From assembly GCA_030680175.1 (NCBI GenBank), contig JAUXWO010000036.1:1-64000 (forward strand): DNA of 64,000 nt, written 5' to 3'. Below are positions 23,787-33,005 of the stretch, piece by piece. This stretch comes from Vicinamibacterales bacterium. Its GTDB lineage: Bacteria; Acidobacteriota; Vicinamibacteria; Vicinamibacterales; UBA2999. The notes beneath the pieces were generated by a model, which searched no databases, had not been told where the DNA came from, and was given only the letters and a program-made list of their open reading frames with translations. Position 1 is the first letter of the stretch, and each line of letters opens with the position of its first letter. The position numbers and the translations under genes are program-made.

Positions 23787-26726
23787 CTAGTCGTCGTCCT
23801 CGCCCTCATGCGCCACGGGTCCGCCCGCGGCGGGGCGACCGAGGTTCAGCTCCAGAAGCTTTTCGAGCAGGGCCTCGGCAGACAGGTCTGGGCTCCAGCC
23901 GTAGGCGGCGAACACCGCCTCGTCGAGCACGCGGTGCGCCTGGTCGAGCCACGCCGGGCGTTCGTTGTACAGGTTGGTCAGCGTCCGCTTCCTGAGCTGC
24001 TTCTCGATCTCTTCATCCCGCGCCAGCAGCCGCACGTACTTCGCGGTGCCGATTCCCTCGGCGTTCGGGTGCTCGACCTGCCGCGCCCACGGGCCGTCCA
24101 CGCTGGCCGGGAACTCCAGGACGTCCTCGACCACCCACTCGGGCGGGTTCAGCCACCGCGTCCGCAGTGTATCGAGCTCGCGCGCCGCGTCCCCGATCGC
24201 CCGACGCTGCGCCTCGGTCGCGTCGGGGAACGGGAACGTCTCGAAGCAGGTGGTCGGCGTGTAGCGCGCGCCGCTCTCCCTTTCTCGGACCTGCGTGCCG
24301 CGCTCGAGAGCCCACAATCGGTGAATCTGTGACTGCAGCACTCCGAGATCCACATCCTCGGAAGCCGCGACCACGATGACCTGGGAGTCGGGCAGAACCG
24401 GGTGATGAACCCACACGAACAGCCGATGCTTGGCGACACGTGCCGTCGCAAGGAACCGCTTGCGCGAAGCGAGAGCGCGGCGCATTCCTGGTCGCGCCTC
24501 GACATGAATCCACCAAGCTTCACGGTATGCGGCGCGCCTGTTTGACTGCCGCCCGGCCTTGACGCTGTCAGAGAGATACTGGAATGGCTCCTGGAATTTG
24601 GCAGCCTCCGACATCTCCCTCGCTACGCCGAAGTCGATGATGAACATGTCACGCCGCCGCCTCGTAACGTCGAGACCGTTGATCCACGGCACGATGACGT
24701 CGGAGTTCGGACGTCCATGGGGATTCGGCGCCAGCAGCATCTCGCATGCGCGTTCCACCGGGATATCGAAGGCACCACCCTTTGTGTCTCCCATGAACGC
24801 TCTGTCGATGTTTGCCAAGAGCCGTCTCGACGACGTGACATCCGCCGCACCTGTCAGGTCCGGATTGATTCGCTCAACGGAGGCGCCATCGAGCGACCGC
24901 GACGAATCCGCGCCGCGATCGAAGCCGATCATCGACACATGAACCGCCGCACCGTCCAGGATCCACTCGCGGTCGCTCTCGGCGAAGAAGATGTCGCCGG
25001 TCTCCTTGATGCGATCCAATACGCGCCGATTCCTGCCCCCGCGGATCGCCTGCGTCGCCAGCAGCCCCGCACGCTCCGTGCGCCCGGCCCCGATCGCGGC
25101 TCTCGCCTTCTCGAACCAATAGCAGCAGAAGTCCGCCTCGGCGGGCACGCGGTCCCTGAAGACCGTGAAGAGCGCGTCCACGTAGTCGTCGCCAAGCTCC
25201 GTCCGCAGCTTCTTCCCGCCCAGGAACGGCGGGTTGCCGACGATGAAGTCGGCCTCGGGCCAGGCAGCTTCGAGCGGCTCGTCGGCCGCGAGGTTCAGCA
25301 GCGCGTCGCGGCACTCGATGTTGCTCATCGCCTGCAGCACCGGGTCGCCCCAGGTGCCGAGGCCGTTCACGCGGATCCACTGCAGGAAGCCGATCCACAC
25401 CACCATCTGCGCCAGGTTGCGCGCGTAGGGGTTGATCTCAATCCCGTAGAGCTGCCACGGCCCCACCTCGGGGAACGTCCCGGGGTAGCCGCGGTCCATC
25501 GCGAAGACGATGACCTCCTTCTCCAGATCCTTCAGCTTCTGAAGTGTCACGTAGAGGAAGTTGCCCGACCCGCACGCCGGGTCGAGCACCTTGACGCGCG
25601 CCAGCCGCTGCATGAAGCGGCGAATGAAGATCTGCCCCTCGTTCCGCGCCTTCGTGAGCTGCGCGCCAGAGGGCGCGTTCACGGGCCCGGCCGGCCGCAC
25701 CTTGCGCCCGGTCTCGAGCAGGGCGTCCACCGTCTCGCGCACATCGGCCCACTCGCGGCGCAGCGGCGCCATCACGACCGGATCGATCAACCGCTCGATG
25801 TCGTCGCGGCTCGTGTAGTGCGCGCCGAGCTGCGATCGCTTGTCCGGGTCGAGGCCGCGCTCGAACAGCGTGCCGAAGATCGACGCGTCCACCGCCGACC
25901 AGTCCAGCCGTGTGGCCTCCGCCAGGATGCGAATCTCGTCCGGCCAGAGCAGCAGCGCCTCGCCATCGGTGAAGAGGCTGCCGTTGAAGTGCGCAATCGT
26001 CTCTGCCCCGAAGTCGCCGCCGGTCGCCATCGTCTGGAACAGCTGCTGCATGCGGCTCTGGCACCGCTCGGGCTCCTTCAGCGAGCTCTCGACGACGCGG
26101 CGGAAGAGGTGCGGCGGCAGCAGGCCCACGTCCTCGGCGAAGAGGCAGAAGACGACGCGGTCGAGGAAGGTGGCCACGGCCTGCGGGTCCACCTTGCGCT
26201 CCCGCAGCCGCTGGGCGATGGTGGCGATGCGCGCCGCCGCGGTCTCGGTCACGACCTGGCTCGTCGTGCCGGGGCGCAGCTTGGCGGGCTCGAAGAACAC
26301 TGCCCGCAGGATCTCGAGCGACCGCTGGTCGCCGATCGACTCGGTGGAGATCTCGTACGCGACGGTCGGCGTATTGGTGAAGTTGGTGCGGACGATGATG
26401 CGGTCGAGATCGCAGACGACGAGGAGCGGCGGGTTCTCGAGGGCCTCGGCGTACAGCTTCAGTTGGGTGTACGCCGCGTCGAGGTCCTTGTGCCGCCCCT
26501 TGTACTCCCAGCCGAAGCCGCCCTTCTTCCAGACGTCGGCCCAGCCGTCGCCGCCGCCCAGCTTGGTGGCGCCCCGCTCGAAGGTGAAGGACTCGCCGGT
26601 GGGGTCGGCATCAGCCGGCGTGGGGTGGCCGACCAGGTCGCACAGGTCGAGGAAGTGCTGCTGCGAGGCCGAGCGCTCGGTGAGGTCCACCAGGCGCCAC
26701 TTGGCCCTGAAGTCTTGAGGCGTCAT
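23787..26726 (-). CDS. MmeI-like type IIL restriction-modification enzyme
   Basis: 979 aa. An N-terminal nuclease domain has D64-X9-E74-Y-K76, the D-X9-EXK arrangement of MmeI. A helical connector follows, then an N6-adenine methyltransferase with motif I DPACGSGNFLYV (residues about 381-392) and motif IV NPPF (498-501). The C-terminal TRD region recognises the sequence (TPTTCFETFPFPDA near 820). Such enzymes cut and methylate within one chain and need no separate methylase. All key residues are intact, so it is predicted active. It resembles DISARM-associated methylases too, but those lack the nuclease motif and DISARM partners are absent. Confidence 0.9.
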   Translation of the reverse strand: MTPQDFRAKWRLVDLTERSASQQHFLDLCDLVGHPTPADADPTGESFTFERGATKLGGGDGWADVWKKGGFGWEYKGRHKDLDAAYTQLKLYAEALENPPLLVVCDLDRIIVRTNFTNTPTVAYEISTESIGDQRSLEILRAVFFEPAKLRPGTTSQVVTETAAARIATIAQRLRERKVDPQAVATFLDRVVFCLFAEDVGLLPPHLFRRVVESSLKEPERCQSRMQQLFQTMATGGDFGAETIAHFNGSLFTDGEALLLWPDEIRILAEATRLDWSAVDASIFGTLFERGLDPDKRSQLGAHYTSRDDIERLIDPVVMAPLRREWADVRETVDALLETGRKVRPAGPVNAPSGAQLTKARNEGQIFIRRFMQRLARVKVLDPACGSGNFLYVTLQKLKDLEKEVIVFAMDRGYPGTFPEVGPWQLYGIEINPYARNLAQMVVWIGFLQWIRVNGLGTWGDPVLQAMSNIECRDALLNLAADEPLEAAWPEADFIVGNPPFLGGKKLRTELGDDYVDALFTVFRDRVPAEADFCCYWFEKARAAIGAGRTERAGLLATQAIRGGRNRRVLDRIKETGDIFFAESDREWILDGAAVHVSMIGFDRGADSSRSLDGASVERINPDLTGAADVTSSRRLLANIDRAFMGDTKGGAFDIPVERACEMLLAPNPHGRPNSDVIVPWINGLDVTRRRRDMFIIDFGVAREMSEAAKFQEPFQYLSDSVKAGRQSNRRAAYREAWWIHVEARPGMRRALASRKRFLATARVAKHRLFVWVHHPVLPDSQVIVVAASEDVDLGVLQSQIHRLWALERGTQVRERESGARYTPTTCFETFPFPDATEAQRRAIGDAARELDTLRTRWLNPPEWVVEDVLEFPASVDGPWARQVEHPNAEGIGTAKYVRLLARDEEIEKQLRKRTLTNLYNERPAWLDQAHRVLDEAVFAAYGWSPDLSAEALLEKLLELNLGRPAAGGPVAHEGEDDD

Positions 26727-26747
26727 CGCGCGCCAATGCTAGCAGCA

Positions 26748-27191
26748 TTACGCCCGGTTCCCGTCGTCGCCCTCCGCGCGTGCACGGAGGAGCGCGACGG
26801 CCTCCGCGGGCGCGAGCACCGGCAGCGTGGCCCCCGTGAAGCCGGCGGCGTCGCGCGTGACAAGGGCGTCGCAGGCGGCGGCGCGGGCGGCGGCGGCCGT
26901 CACCGCGTCCTCGAAGTCAGCCCAGCCCATCGCGAGCGCTTCCCGCAGCACGGCCGCGTCGACCGCCGCCGGCTCGAACACGGTCAGCAGTGCAGCACAC
27001 CCCGAGTGTGCCACCTCGCGATCCTGACTCTTCGACAGCAGGTAGTGGAGCGTCGTCACCGCGTGCGCGGACACCAGCCCTCGCGCCTCGCCCCGCTCGA
27101 TGGCGGCCCAGAGGCGCGCCGACTCCGCCACGTGCGGCTCACGGTCGAGCAGCACATCGAGGATGACGTTGAGGTCGACCAGGAGCGTCAT
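26748..27191 (-). CDS. PIN-domain toxin
   Basis: 147 aa. PIN ribonuclease fold: LLVDLNVILDVLL with the first Asp, SAHAVTTLHYLL, ADFEDAVTAAAA (acidic pair) and ALVTRDAAGF near the C-terminus. This subgroup is usually paired with DUF6364-type antitoxins, as here. Its start overlaps the antitoxin stop by 4 bp. It sits 21 bp upstream of the MmeI-like gene, in the same direction. Confidence 0.88.
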   Translation of the reverse strand: MTLLVDLNVILDVLLDREPHVAESARLWAAIERGEARGLVSAHAVTTLHYLLSKSQDREVAHSGCAALLTVFEPAAVDAAVLREALAMGWADFEDAVTAAAARAAACDALVTRDAAGFTGATLPVLAPAEAVALLRARAEGDDGNRA

Positions 27192-27421
27192 CCGAGGTGT
27201 TTGCGCTCGAGGTACGCGCGGTGGGCCTCGACGTCGGCATCGCGGAGCACGCCGCGAAGACGCGCCAGCACCGGGGGCGTCTCCTCCTCGGACGAGCGCC
27301 CGCGCGCGACAAGGTCGAGGAAGGTCTCGACGAGGGCCGACACCGACACGCCTCGACCCTCGGCGTACACCTTGGCCCGGCGAACGACCTCCGCATCGAC
27401 GCTCAGTGTCAGCTTCGGCAT
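27188..27421 (-). CDS. Antitoxin of the PIN pair (DUF6364-like)
   Basis: 77 aa from the ATG at 27421 (MPKLTLSVDAEVVRRAK), chosen because family members start at this point; an in-frame ATG at 27466 adds 15 unlikely residues. An N-terminal ribbon-helix-helix-like segment (LTLSVDAEVVRRAKVYAEGR, GVSVSALVETFLDLV) and an acidic C-terminus fit DNA-binding antitoxins. ATACGTAT (27421-27428) abuts the start and ACGTAT recurs at 27448-27453; CATAAT just upstream could be the -10, which would make the mRNA nearly leaderless. Confidence 0.8.
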   Translation of the reverse strand: MPKLTLSVDAEVVRRAKVYAEGRGVSVSALVETFLDLVARGRSSEEETPPVLARLRGVLRDADVEAHRAYLERKHLG

Positions 27422-27467
27422 ATACGTATTATGAGGCATGATTGGCACGTATGAATACCTCGACATT

Positions 27468-27497
27468 AGAACGAGCGTTCTGTAAGATCGTGCTTAC
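27468..27497. promoter_or_regulatory. Two tandem palindromes upstream of sulP
   Basis: AGAAC-GAGC-GTTCT (27468-27481) and GTAAG-ATCGTG-CTTAC (27482-27497) are adjacent perfect inverted repeats, ending 6 bp before the transporter ATG. The first has the GAAC-N4-GTTC spacing of Gram-positive LexA boxes. The regulator is not identified. Confidence 0.45.
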
Positions 27498-27503
27498 CTG
27501 CTG

Positions 27504-29198
27504 ATGATCGAACTCCCCGCGCAGTGGTGGCGTAAATGGGAACCCGCCCTCGTGCGGAGCCTGCGCACGTACACCCGGCAGGACCTCACCGCTGATCTCG
27601 TCGCCGGCGTCACCGTGGGCATCGTCGCCCTGCCCCTCGCGATGGCCTTCGGCATCGCCTCGGGCGTCACGCCGCAGGCCGGGATCTACACCGCGATTGT
27701 CGGCGGTCTCGTCGTGGCCCTGCTCGGCGGCTCGCGCGTCCAGGTCAGCGGCCCCACCGGCGCCTTCATCGTCATCGTCGCCGGCATCATCGCCACCCAC
27801 GGCCTCTCCGGGTTGCTCATGGTGACGATGATGGCGGGCGTGATCCTGCTGGGGCTCGGGCTGACCGGGCTCGGCGAGGCGGTGAAGTTCATCCCGCGAC
27901 CGGTCGTCATCGGCTTCACCAACGGCATTGCGCTGCTCATCGCCTCCACGCAGATCAAGGACTTCCTCGGGCTGCGGATGGACGAGGTGCCGAGCGAGTT
28001 CTTCGCACGCATGGAGGCGCTCGGCGCGCATCTCGCCACGGCGTCGCCAGCGGCCACGGCGCTGGCGGTCGTGTCGCTCGCGCTGATCCTGCTGACGCCG
28101 CGCTGGCTGCCGCGTGTACCGGGCGCGGTCGTGGCGCTCGTCGCGGGCACGGCGGCGGTGGCGCTGCTGGATCTGCGGATCGACACGATCGGATCGCGGT
28201 TCGGCGGCATCCCGTCGACGCTCCCCACGTTCGATGTCCCGGCGTTGCGCACGGACCTGATCCTGCCGCTGCTGCCCTCGGCGCTCACCGTCGCCCTGCT
28301 CGCGGCGGTCGAAAGCCTGCTCTCGGCGGTCGTCGCCGACGGCATGACCGGCGACCGTCACAACTCGAACGCGGAGCTCGTCGGCCAGGGGATGGCGAAC
28401 GTGATCGTGCCGATGGTCGGCGGCATCCCCGTGACGGGCGCCATCGCGCGGACGGCCACCAACATCCGGGCCGGCGGCCGGACGCCCGTGGCCAGCCTCG
28501 TCCACGCCGCGACCCTGCTGGCGATCGTCCTCGTCGCCGCGCCACTTGCCGCCGACATCCCGCTGGCCACGCTGGCTGCGGTGCTCGTCGTCGTGGCGTG
28601 GAACATGGGCGAGTGGCGCGAGATCGGCGGCATCCTGAAGCTCGACCTCGCCGACAAGACCGTGTGGGCGATCACGTTCGGGCTGACGGTGATGGCCGAC
28701 CTGACGATCGCGGTCGAGGTCGGCATGGCGCTGGCCGCGCTGCTCTACATCTACCGCGTGAGCGACACGACGAGCATCGAGCTGGTAACGCCGGAGTACA
28801 TCGAGCACGGCCGGGTGCACGTGCTGCAGGACAAGGAGGTGCCGCCGTACGTGGACATCCTCCGGATCCACGGCCCGTTCCTCTTCGGCACGGCCGACAA
28901 GCTCGAGGATGCCACGGCCGATCTCACCCGCTTCAAGCCCATCGTGGTGCTGCGGCTGCGCAACATGACGGCCATCGACGCGTCGGGGCTGCACGCGCTG
29001 GAGCGGCTGAGCGACCGCGTACGCGCGTCGGGTCGCACGCTCCTGCTGTGCGGCGTGCGGCACCAGCCCGCGCGGTTCCTGGCGCGGGCCGAGTTCATCG
29101 ATCACGTCGGCCCGGAGAACATCCAGCCGCACGTGCAGGCGGCGATCGCGCGGGCGCGGGAGATCGGCCCCGACGCGCCTCCAGGCACACGGGCCTGA
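27504..29198 (+). CDS. SulP/SLC26 anion transporter with STAS domain
   Basis: 564 aa inner-membrane protein. Residues about 28-425 carry the SulP transport core (TADLVAGVTVGIVALPLAMA, AGIYTAIVGGLVVALLGGS, QVSGPTGAF, GFTNGIALLI). A C-terminal STAS domain follows (PPYVDILRIHGPFLFGTADK...LRNMTAIDASGLHALE). SulP proteins carry sulfate, bicarbonate or other anions; substrate cannot be assigned, though Na/bicarbonate or sulfate are usual. Divergent from the PIN module. Confidence 0.92.
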   Translation: MIELPAQWWRKWEPALVRSLRTYTRQDLTADLVAGVTVGIVALPLAMAFGIASGVTPQAGIYTAIVGGLVVALLGGSRVQVSGPTGAFIVIVAGIIATHGLSGLLMVTMMAGVILLGLGLTGLGEAVKFIPRPVVIGFTNGIALLIASTQIKDFLGLRMDEVPSEFFARMEALGAHLATASPAATALAVVSLALILLTPRWLPRVPGAVVALVAGTAAVALLDLRIDTIGSRFGGIPSTLPTFDVPALRTDLILPLLPSALTVALLAAVESLLSAVVADGMTGDRHNSNAELVGQGMANVIVPMVGGIPVTGAIARTATNIRAGGRTPVASLVHAATLLAIVLVAAPLAADIPLATLAAVLVVVAWNMGEWREIGGILKLDLADKTVWAITFGLTVMADLTIAVEVGMALAALLYIYRVSDTTSIELVTPEYIEHGRVHVLQDKEVPPYVDILRIHGPFLFGTADKLEDATADLTRFKPIVVLRLRNMTAIDASGLHALERLSDRVRASGRTLLLCGVRHQPARFLARAEFIDHVGPENIQPHVQAAIARAREIGPDAPPGTRA

Positions 29199-29207
29199 CC
29201 CTCTGTG

Positions 29208-29262
29208 ATCACGGACAAACACGAAGGTCACGAAGGCCACGAAGACGACACGAAGTCTCCCT
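29208..29262. repeat. Solo arm of the ACGAAG palindrome
   Basis: GACAAACACGAAGGTCACGA continuing GGCCACGAAGACGACACGAAG, the left arm of elements A and B without a matching right arm. Lies in the 148-bp gap after sulP. Confidence 0.7.
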
Positions 29263-29346
29263 ATGGATGATCGTCACCAATCCGAGCCATCGCCGAGAGC
29301 GCCACGAGTGCGGGATCCCGCAGGAAGCGCCCTTCGACCGACGTGG

Positions 29347-31560
29347 TCACGCCTGGATGTCGATCCCCACGCCACCCTCGACGACCTCGCCGACGATGCA
29401 TGCCTCGGTGTAGCCGATCGCGTGGAGTTCGGCCACGAGCGCGGCCGCCTCGGCCGGCGCCACGCCAATCAGCAACCCGCCGCACGTCTGCGGATCGAAG
29501 AGGGCCTGGACGCGCGGATCGGCGAGGGGCACCCCCAGTGCCAGCGGCCCCGTCCGCTCCTGGTTCGCGGGGGCCAGCGTGCTGGCCACACCCGCGGCGA
29601 TGAGCTCGGCCACACCCGGCAACAGCGGGATGGACGACGCGGTGAGCCGTGCGGCCAGGCCGCTCGCCTCGAGCATCTCGCGCAGATGGCCGCCGAGGCC
29701 GAAGCCCGTGACGTCGGTCAGCCCCGACACGTCGAATCGGTCGAGACACTGCGCGGCGGGTCCGTTGCTCGCCAGCATCGACGCGGTCAGCGCCGTGAAC
29801 CACGATGCGCGACACGCCGCACGCATGTGCCCGGCCAGCAGGACGCCGGCGCCGAGCGGCTTGGTCAGCACCAGCGCATCGCCGGCGCGCAGCCGCCCCT
29901 TCGTCCGCGGCGGCTCCGTCGTCTGCGACCCGAGCAGCGTGAAGCCGACGGTGAGCTGCGGGCCCTCGATCGTGTGCCCGCCAACGAGCGTCGCGCCCAT
30001 CTGGCGCAGCTCGCGGAGGCTGCCGGCCAACAGCTGGAACAGGAGTTCCTCCTGCTGCCGCTCGGAGCCGACGGGCAACGTCACCATGGCGAGCGCGGCG
30101 AACGGGGTCGCGCCGATGGCGAACACGTCGCTGGCGGCGTTGAGCGCCGCCATCCGGCCAACCACGTAGGGGTCGTCGAAGGGCGCGGAGAAGAAGTCCA
30201 CCGTCACCGTCAGCGGCCGTCCCCCCGGCGGCACCACCACCGCCGCGTCATCCGCCGCGTCGAGCCCGACCCGCACGTGCTCGCTCGACGGGATCTCGAG
30301 CCGCGCCAGCGCACGCGAGAGCACCCCCGCGCCGACCTTGCCGCCGCACCCCATGCAGCGCATCGCCTCGGCGGATCCGCGGCCATCGGCGGGCGCGGCC
30401 ATCGCCATGGGCGCGTAGCCCTGGTACTTCGCCATGAACGGCGCGTCGATGGCATCCTTCAGCCGCCAGGCCCAGCGCCCCTCGAATGACAGGCCCTTCC
30501 ATTCCCCGATGGCGCGGCCATCGCCCGTGTTCAGGAGCTTCAGGAACCCGCGCTGCGGCACATAGCGCTGCAAGGGCCGCTCCGCGAGGAGGCGGGCGAC
30601 GTTCTCGCGCAGCACCGGCGCCTGGCGCACGGCATACACCCCCGCCTTCGGCAGCGGCACGCCGTCGATCGAACCCGTGTCGCCGACGACGAAGATCGGC
30701 GCACCGGTCGTCACCTGCAGTGTATCCGCGGTGCGAATGAAGCCACGGGCGTCGACTGGCAGTCCGAGCGCGGCCACGAGCGGCGGCGGCGCGGCGCCCG
30801 TCGCCCAGATGATCACATCCGCTTCGGTCTCAGGCGCGCTCCCGTCGTCGAGCGTGAGACGTCCGCCATCGACATGCACGACGCGACGGCCCGTGATGAC
30901 GCGGATACCGCGCCGCTCGGCCGCTCGCGCGACGCGCCGCGCCGTCCGCGCGAGGCTCCCCGGCACCAGCCGGTCGTCGCCCGTGATGAGCGTCACGTCA
31001 CACCGGCCCTCCGGGTCGACGAGCCGGACCCGCGCCTGCAGGCAGAGCGCCACTTCGATGCCGCCTGCGCCGCCGCCGACGACCACGACCTTCAGCCGCT
31101 CGCCCGTCGTGACCGCCGCGCGCGCGCGCATCTGCCCATCGAGCCGCGCCAGCATCGTCTGCATCGGCTTGATGGCGACGAGCCGCGAGGCATCGCCCAC
31201 GGTCACGCCGTCGAAGGCCGGAACGGAGCCGAGGCCGATCGACAGCACGTCGAACCCGATCGGCGCACGGTCAGCGAAGTCCAGCCGCCGCGCCTCGGGA
31301 TCCAGCCGCGTGACCTCGCCGACGATCAGGCGCGCGCCCGCCGCGGCGCACAGCCGCACGAGATCGATCTCCATGCGCTCCGGCGCGTACTGGCCGGACA
31401 GCACACCCGGCAGCATGCCCGAGTAGGTGACGACGGGGTGGTTGGAGACGCAGGTCAGGCGGACCTCCGGCAGCGGCTGCATCTTCCACATGCGCAGGAG
31501 GTGGGCGTTCGTGTGGCCGACGCCGAGCAGGACGAGGTCGCGACGCGGAAGAGGAGTCAT
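29347..31560 (-). CDS. selD: SelD selenophosphate synthetase fused to an FAD-NAD(P) oxidoreductase
   Basis: 737 aa. Residues 1-375 are a pyridine-nucleotide-disulfide/NDH-2-like domain (LVLLGVGHTNAHLLRMW; NAD site VVVVGGGAGGIEVAL; FVVGDTGS). Residues about 395-737 are SelD, which makes selenophosphate from selenide and ATP. The catalytic loop is MRCMGCGGKVG, with Cys and Lys at the E. coli C17 and K20 positions. Also visible are VTVDFFSAPFDDPYVVGRMA, LNAASDVFAIG, LVGGHTIEGPQ and DVTGFGLGGHL. This fusion is known in cyanobacteria and others; the flavin domain may supply reduced selenium. It supports selenocysteine or selenouridine use in this organism, see the UGA-containing gene at 43802-44845. 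selA and selB are not in the window. Confidence 0.93.
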   Translation of the reverse strand: MTPLPRRDLVLLGVGHTNAHLLRMWKMQPLPEVRLTCVSNHPVVTYSGMLPGVLSGQYAPERMEIDLVRLCAAAGARLIVGEVTRLDPEARRLDFADRAPIGFDVLSIGLGSVPAFDGVTVGDASRLVAIKPMQTMLARLDGQMRARAAVTTGERLKVVVVGGGAGGIEVALCLQARVRLVDPEGRCDVTLITGDDRLVPGSLARTARRVARAAERRGIRVITGRRVVHVDGGRLTLDDGSAPETEADVIIWATGAAPPPLVAALGLPVDARGFIRTADTLQVTTGAPIFVVGDTGSIDGVPLPKAGVYAVRQAPVLRENVARLLAERPLQRYVPQRGFLKLLNTGDGRAIGEWKGLSFEGRWAWRLKDAIDAPFMAKYQGYAPMAMAAPADGRGSAEAMRCMGCGGKVGAGVLSRALARLEIPSSEHVRVGLDAADDAAVVVPPGGRPLTVTVDFFSAPFDDPYVVGRMAALNAASDVFAIGATPFAALAMVTLPVGSERQQEELLFQLLAGSLRELRQMGATLVGGHTIEGPQLTVGFTLLGSQTTEPPRTKGRLRAGDALVLTKPLGAGVLLAGHMRAACRASWFTALTASMLASNGPAAQCLDRFDVSGLTDVTGFGLGGHLREMLEASGLAARLTASSIPLLPGVAELIAAGVASTLAPANQERTGPLALGVPLADPRVQALFDPQTCGGLLIGVAPAEAAALVAELHAIGYTEACIVGEVVEGGVGIDIQA

Positions 31561-31608
31561 CAGGCAGCACCCGGGCGCCGCACTCCGGCCGCGGCCCTGC
31601 CGCCGATC

Positions 31609-32349
31609 TTATGACGTTCTGATGTCCTCGTGCGTCGTGTCTTTCGGCCGGTGGTAGATCAGCTCCGACAGGAAGTTGCGCACGTAGAGGCGGAAGACGG
31701 CGGCCTTCCCCATCGCGGTGAACCGGCGCGCCGAGGTATGCAGCCAGCAGTCCTGGTAGAGGCCCACGCGCCCGATCTCGTAGAGCCGCCGGCCGATGTT
31801 CGTATCCTCGCCGTGGAACTCGATCGAGGTATCGAAGCCCCCGATCGCCTCGAGGGCATCGCGCCGTGCGGCGAAGTTGCCGCCGTAGAACACGGTGCCC
31901 AGCCGCAGCACGTACTTCGCCAGCCAGTCGGTGGCCGGCGCGAGCGTCAGATCGTACGAGCGCACCAGGACGCGCCCCAGCCAGTCCCAGTCGTAGTAGC
32001 GATACGGCCCCGAGAGCGCCACGAGCGCCGGGGTGCGAAGGAACCGCTGCTCGACGCGTGCCAGCCACTGGAGCGGGGCCCGGCAGTCGGCATCCAGATA
32101 GACGAGCAGGTCGCCGGTGGCCGACCGCCGTCCCGTCTCGCGCGCGACCACGAGGCCCTTCCGCGGCTCGTCCACCACACGCACACCGGGGACAGCGCGC
32201 GCGACGTCGCCCGTGGCGTCGTCGCTGGCGTTGTTGATGACGAGGATTTCGTCCGGCAGGCGCGTCTGCGCCAGGAGGGAATGGAGGCAGGCCGGCAGGT
32301 ACGCCGCCTCATTATGGGCGCAGACAATGACGCTGATCCTCAGCGTCAT
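31609..32349 (-). CDS. Family 2 glycosyltransferase
   Basis: 246 aa from the ATG at 32349 (MTLRISVIVCAHNE), where the GT-A fold begins; an ATG at 32400 would add 17 non-conserved residues. Nucleotide-sugar binding motif SVIVCAHNEAAYLPACL, the DxD-like YLDADC, and the acceptor/catalytic ED in EFHGEDTNIGRRL are present. There is no obvious transmembrane segment. Likely adds sugars to a lipid- or polysaccharide-linked acceptor. Ends 48 bp upstream of selD start, same strand, possibly co-transcribed. Confidence 0.87.
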   Translation of the reverse strand: MTLRISVIVCAHNEAAYLPACLHSLLAQTRLPDEILVINNASDDATGDVARAVPGVRVVDEPRKGLVVARETGRRSATGDLLVYLDADCRAPLQWLARVEQRFLRTPALVALSGPYRYYDWDWLGRVLVRSYDLTLAPATDWLAKYVLRLGTVFYGGNFAARRDALEAIGGFDTSIEFHGEDTNIGRRLYEIGRVGLYQDCWLHTSARRFTAMGKAAVFRLYVRNFLSELIYHRPKDTTHEDIRTS

Positions 32350-32565
32350 TGCCGCGCCCCCGTTGCGCGCTGCCGTGGTATGCCCACGCACATAGGCCAC
32401 AGCCTACGGGGGCGCCGCGACGACGAGGCGACAGGCCGGTGACGAACCGGTAAATACCGCGCGTCGGCCCCGTGCCTGGTAGGTGCGCCACGGCCCGTGG
32501 CGCCCAGGGCGCGTCAAGCGATGACAACCGCTCGCCCGGGCGAACGCCGCTTCCAGACGCCGCCC

Positions 32566-32928
32566 TTACCGCCGCTGTTCGAGACGCACCGTGATGGCTT
32601 CGTCCCCCGGCTTGTCATGGTCGACGCTGACCGCGACCGACTCGCCCTTTGTGATGCCGGCATCGGCGAGCGCCACGGTCACCTGGCCGCGGAAGACGCG
32701 GGTCGCATCAACGATGACGAACACGCGCTCGGACGGCTTCTTCGTCTTCGCGTCCACGATGGTGACGCGCAGTTCCCGGACTTCGCGGACGGCCCCACCG
32801 GGCTGCGCGTAGCGGCCGGTCTCCAGCGCGACGACGGTGCCCCGGTACGTCACTTCATGGGCCGACACGAACGGGGCGAGGGCGACAACGATGGCAGCCG
32901 CGATGACGCTGCTGATGATCTGCTTCAT
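32566..32928 (-). CDS. Small secreted protein at a metal-efflux locus
   Basis: 120 aa from the ATG at 32928 with GGAG upstream. Clear signal peptide (IISSVIAAAIVVALAPFVSA) cleaved before HEVTYRG. The mature part is a small beta-barrel-like domain (GTVVALETGRYA, RELRVTIVDAKTKKPSERVF, VDHDKPGDEAITVRL), reminiscent of OB-like periplasmic modules. No family recognised. It diverges from the His-rich / RND efflux genes across a 19-bp palindrome, which suggests joint metal-responsive control. Confidence 0.72.
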   Translation of the reverse strand: MKQIISSVIAAAIVVALAPFVSAHEVTYRGTVVALETGRYAQPGGAVREVRELRVTIVDAKTKKPSERVFVIVDATRVFRGQVTVALADAGITKGESVAVSVDHDKPGDEAITVRLEQRR

Positions 32929-33005
32929 AGTACATTCTCCACTGCCTGCCTGATGCACGTCGTGACCGACGTGCGGTGGCGATGGTCTATTGCCAGTCCC
33001 CGCCG

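Noticed and set aside
24717-27434. A 905-codon plus-strand frame opposite the MmeI-like gene
   Set aside because: Composition is that of a reverse-strand shadow (Arg/Ala/Val/His-rich), with no recognisable domain.
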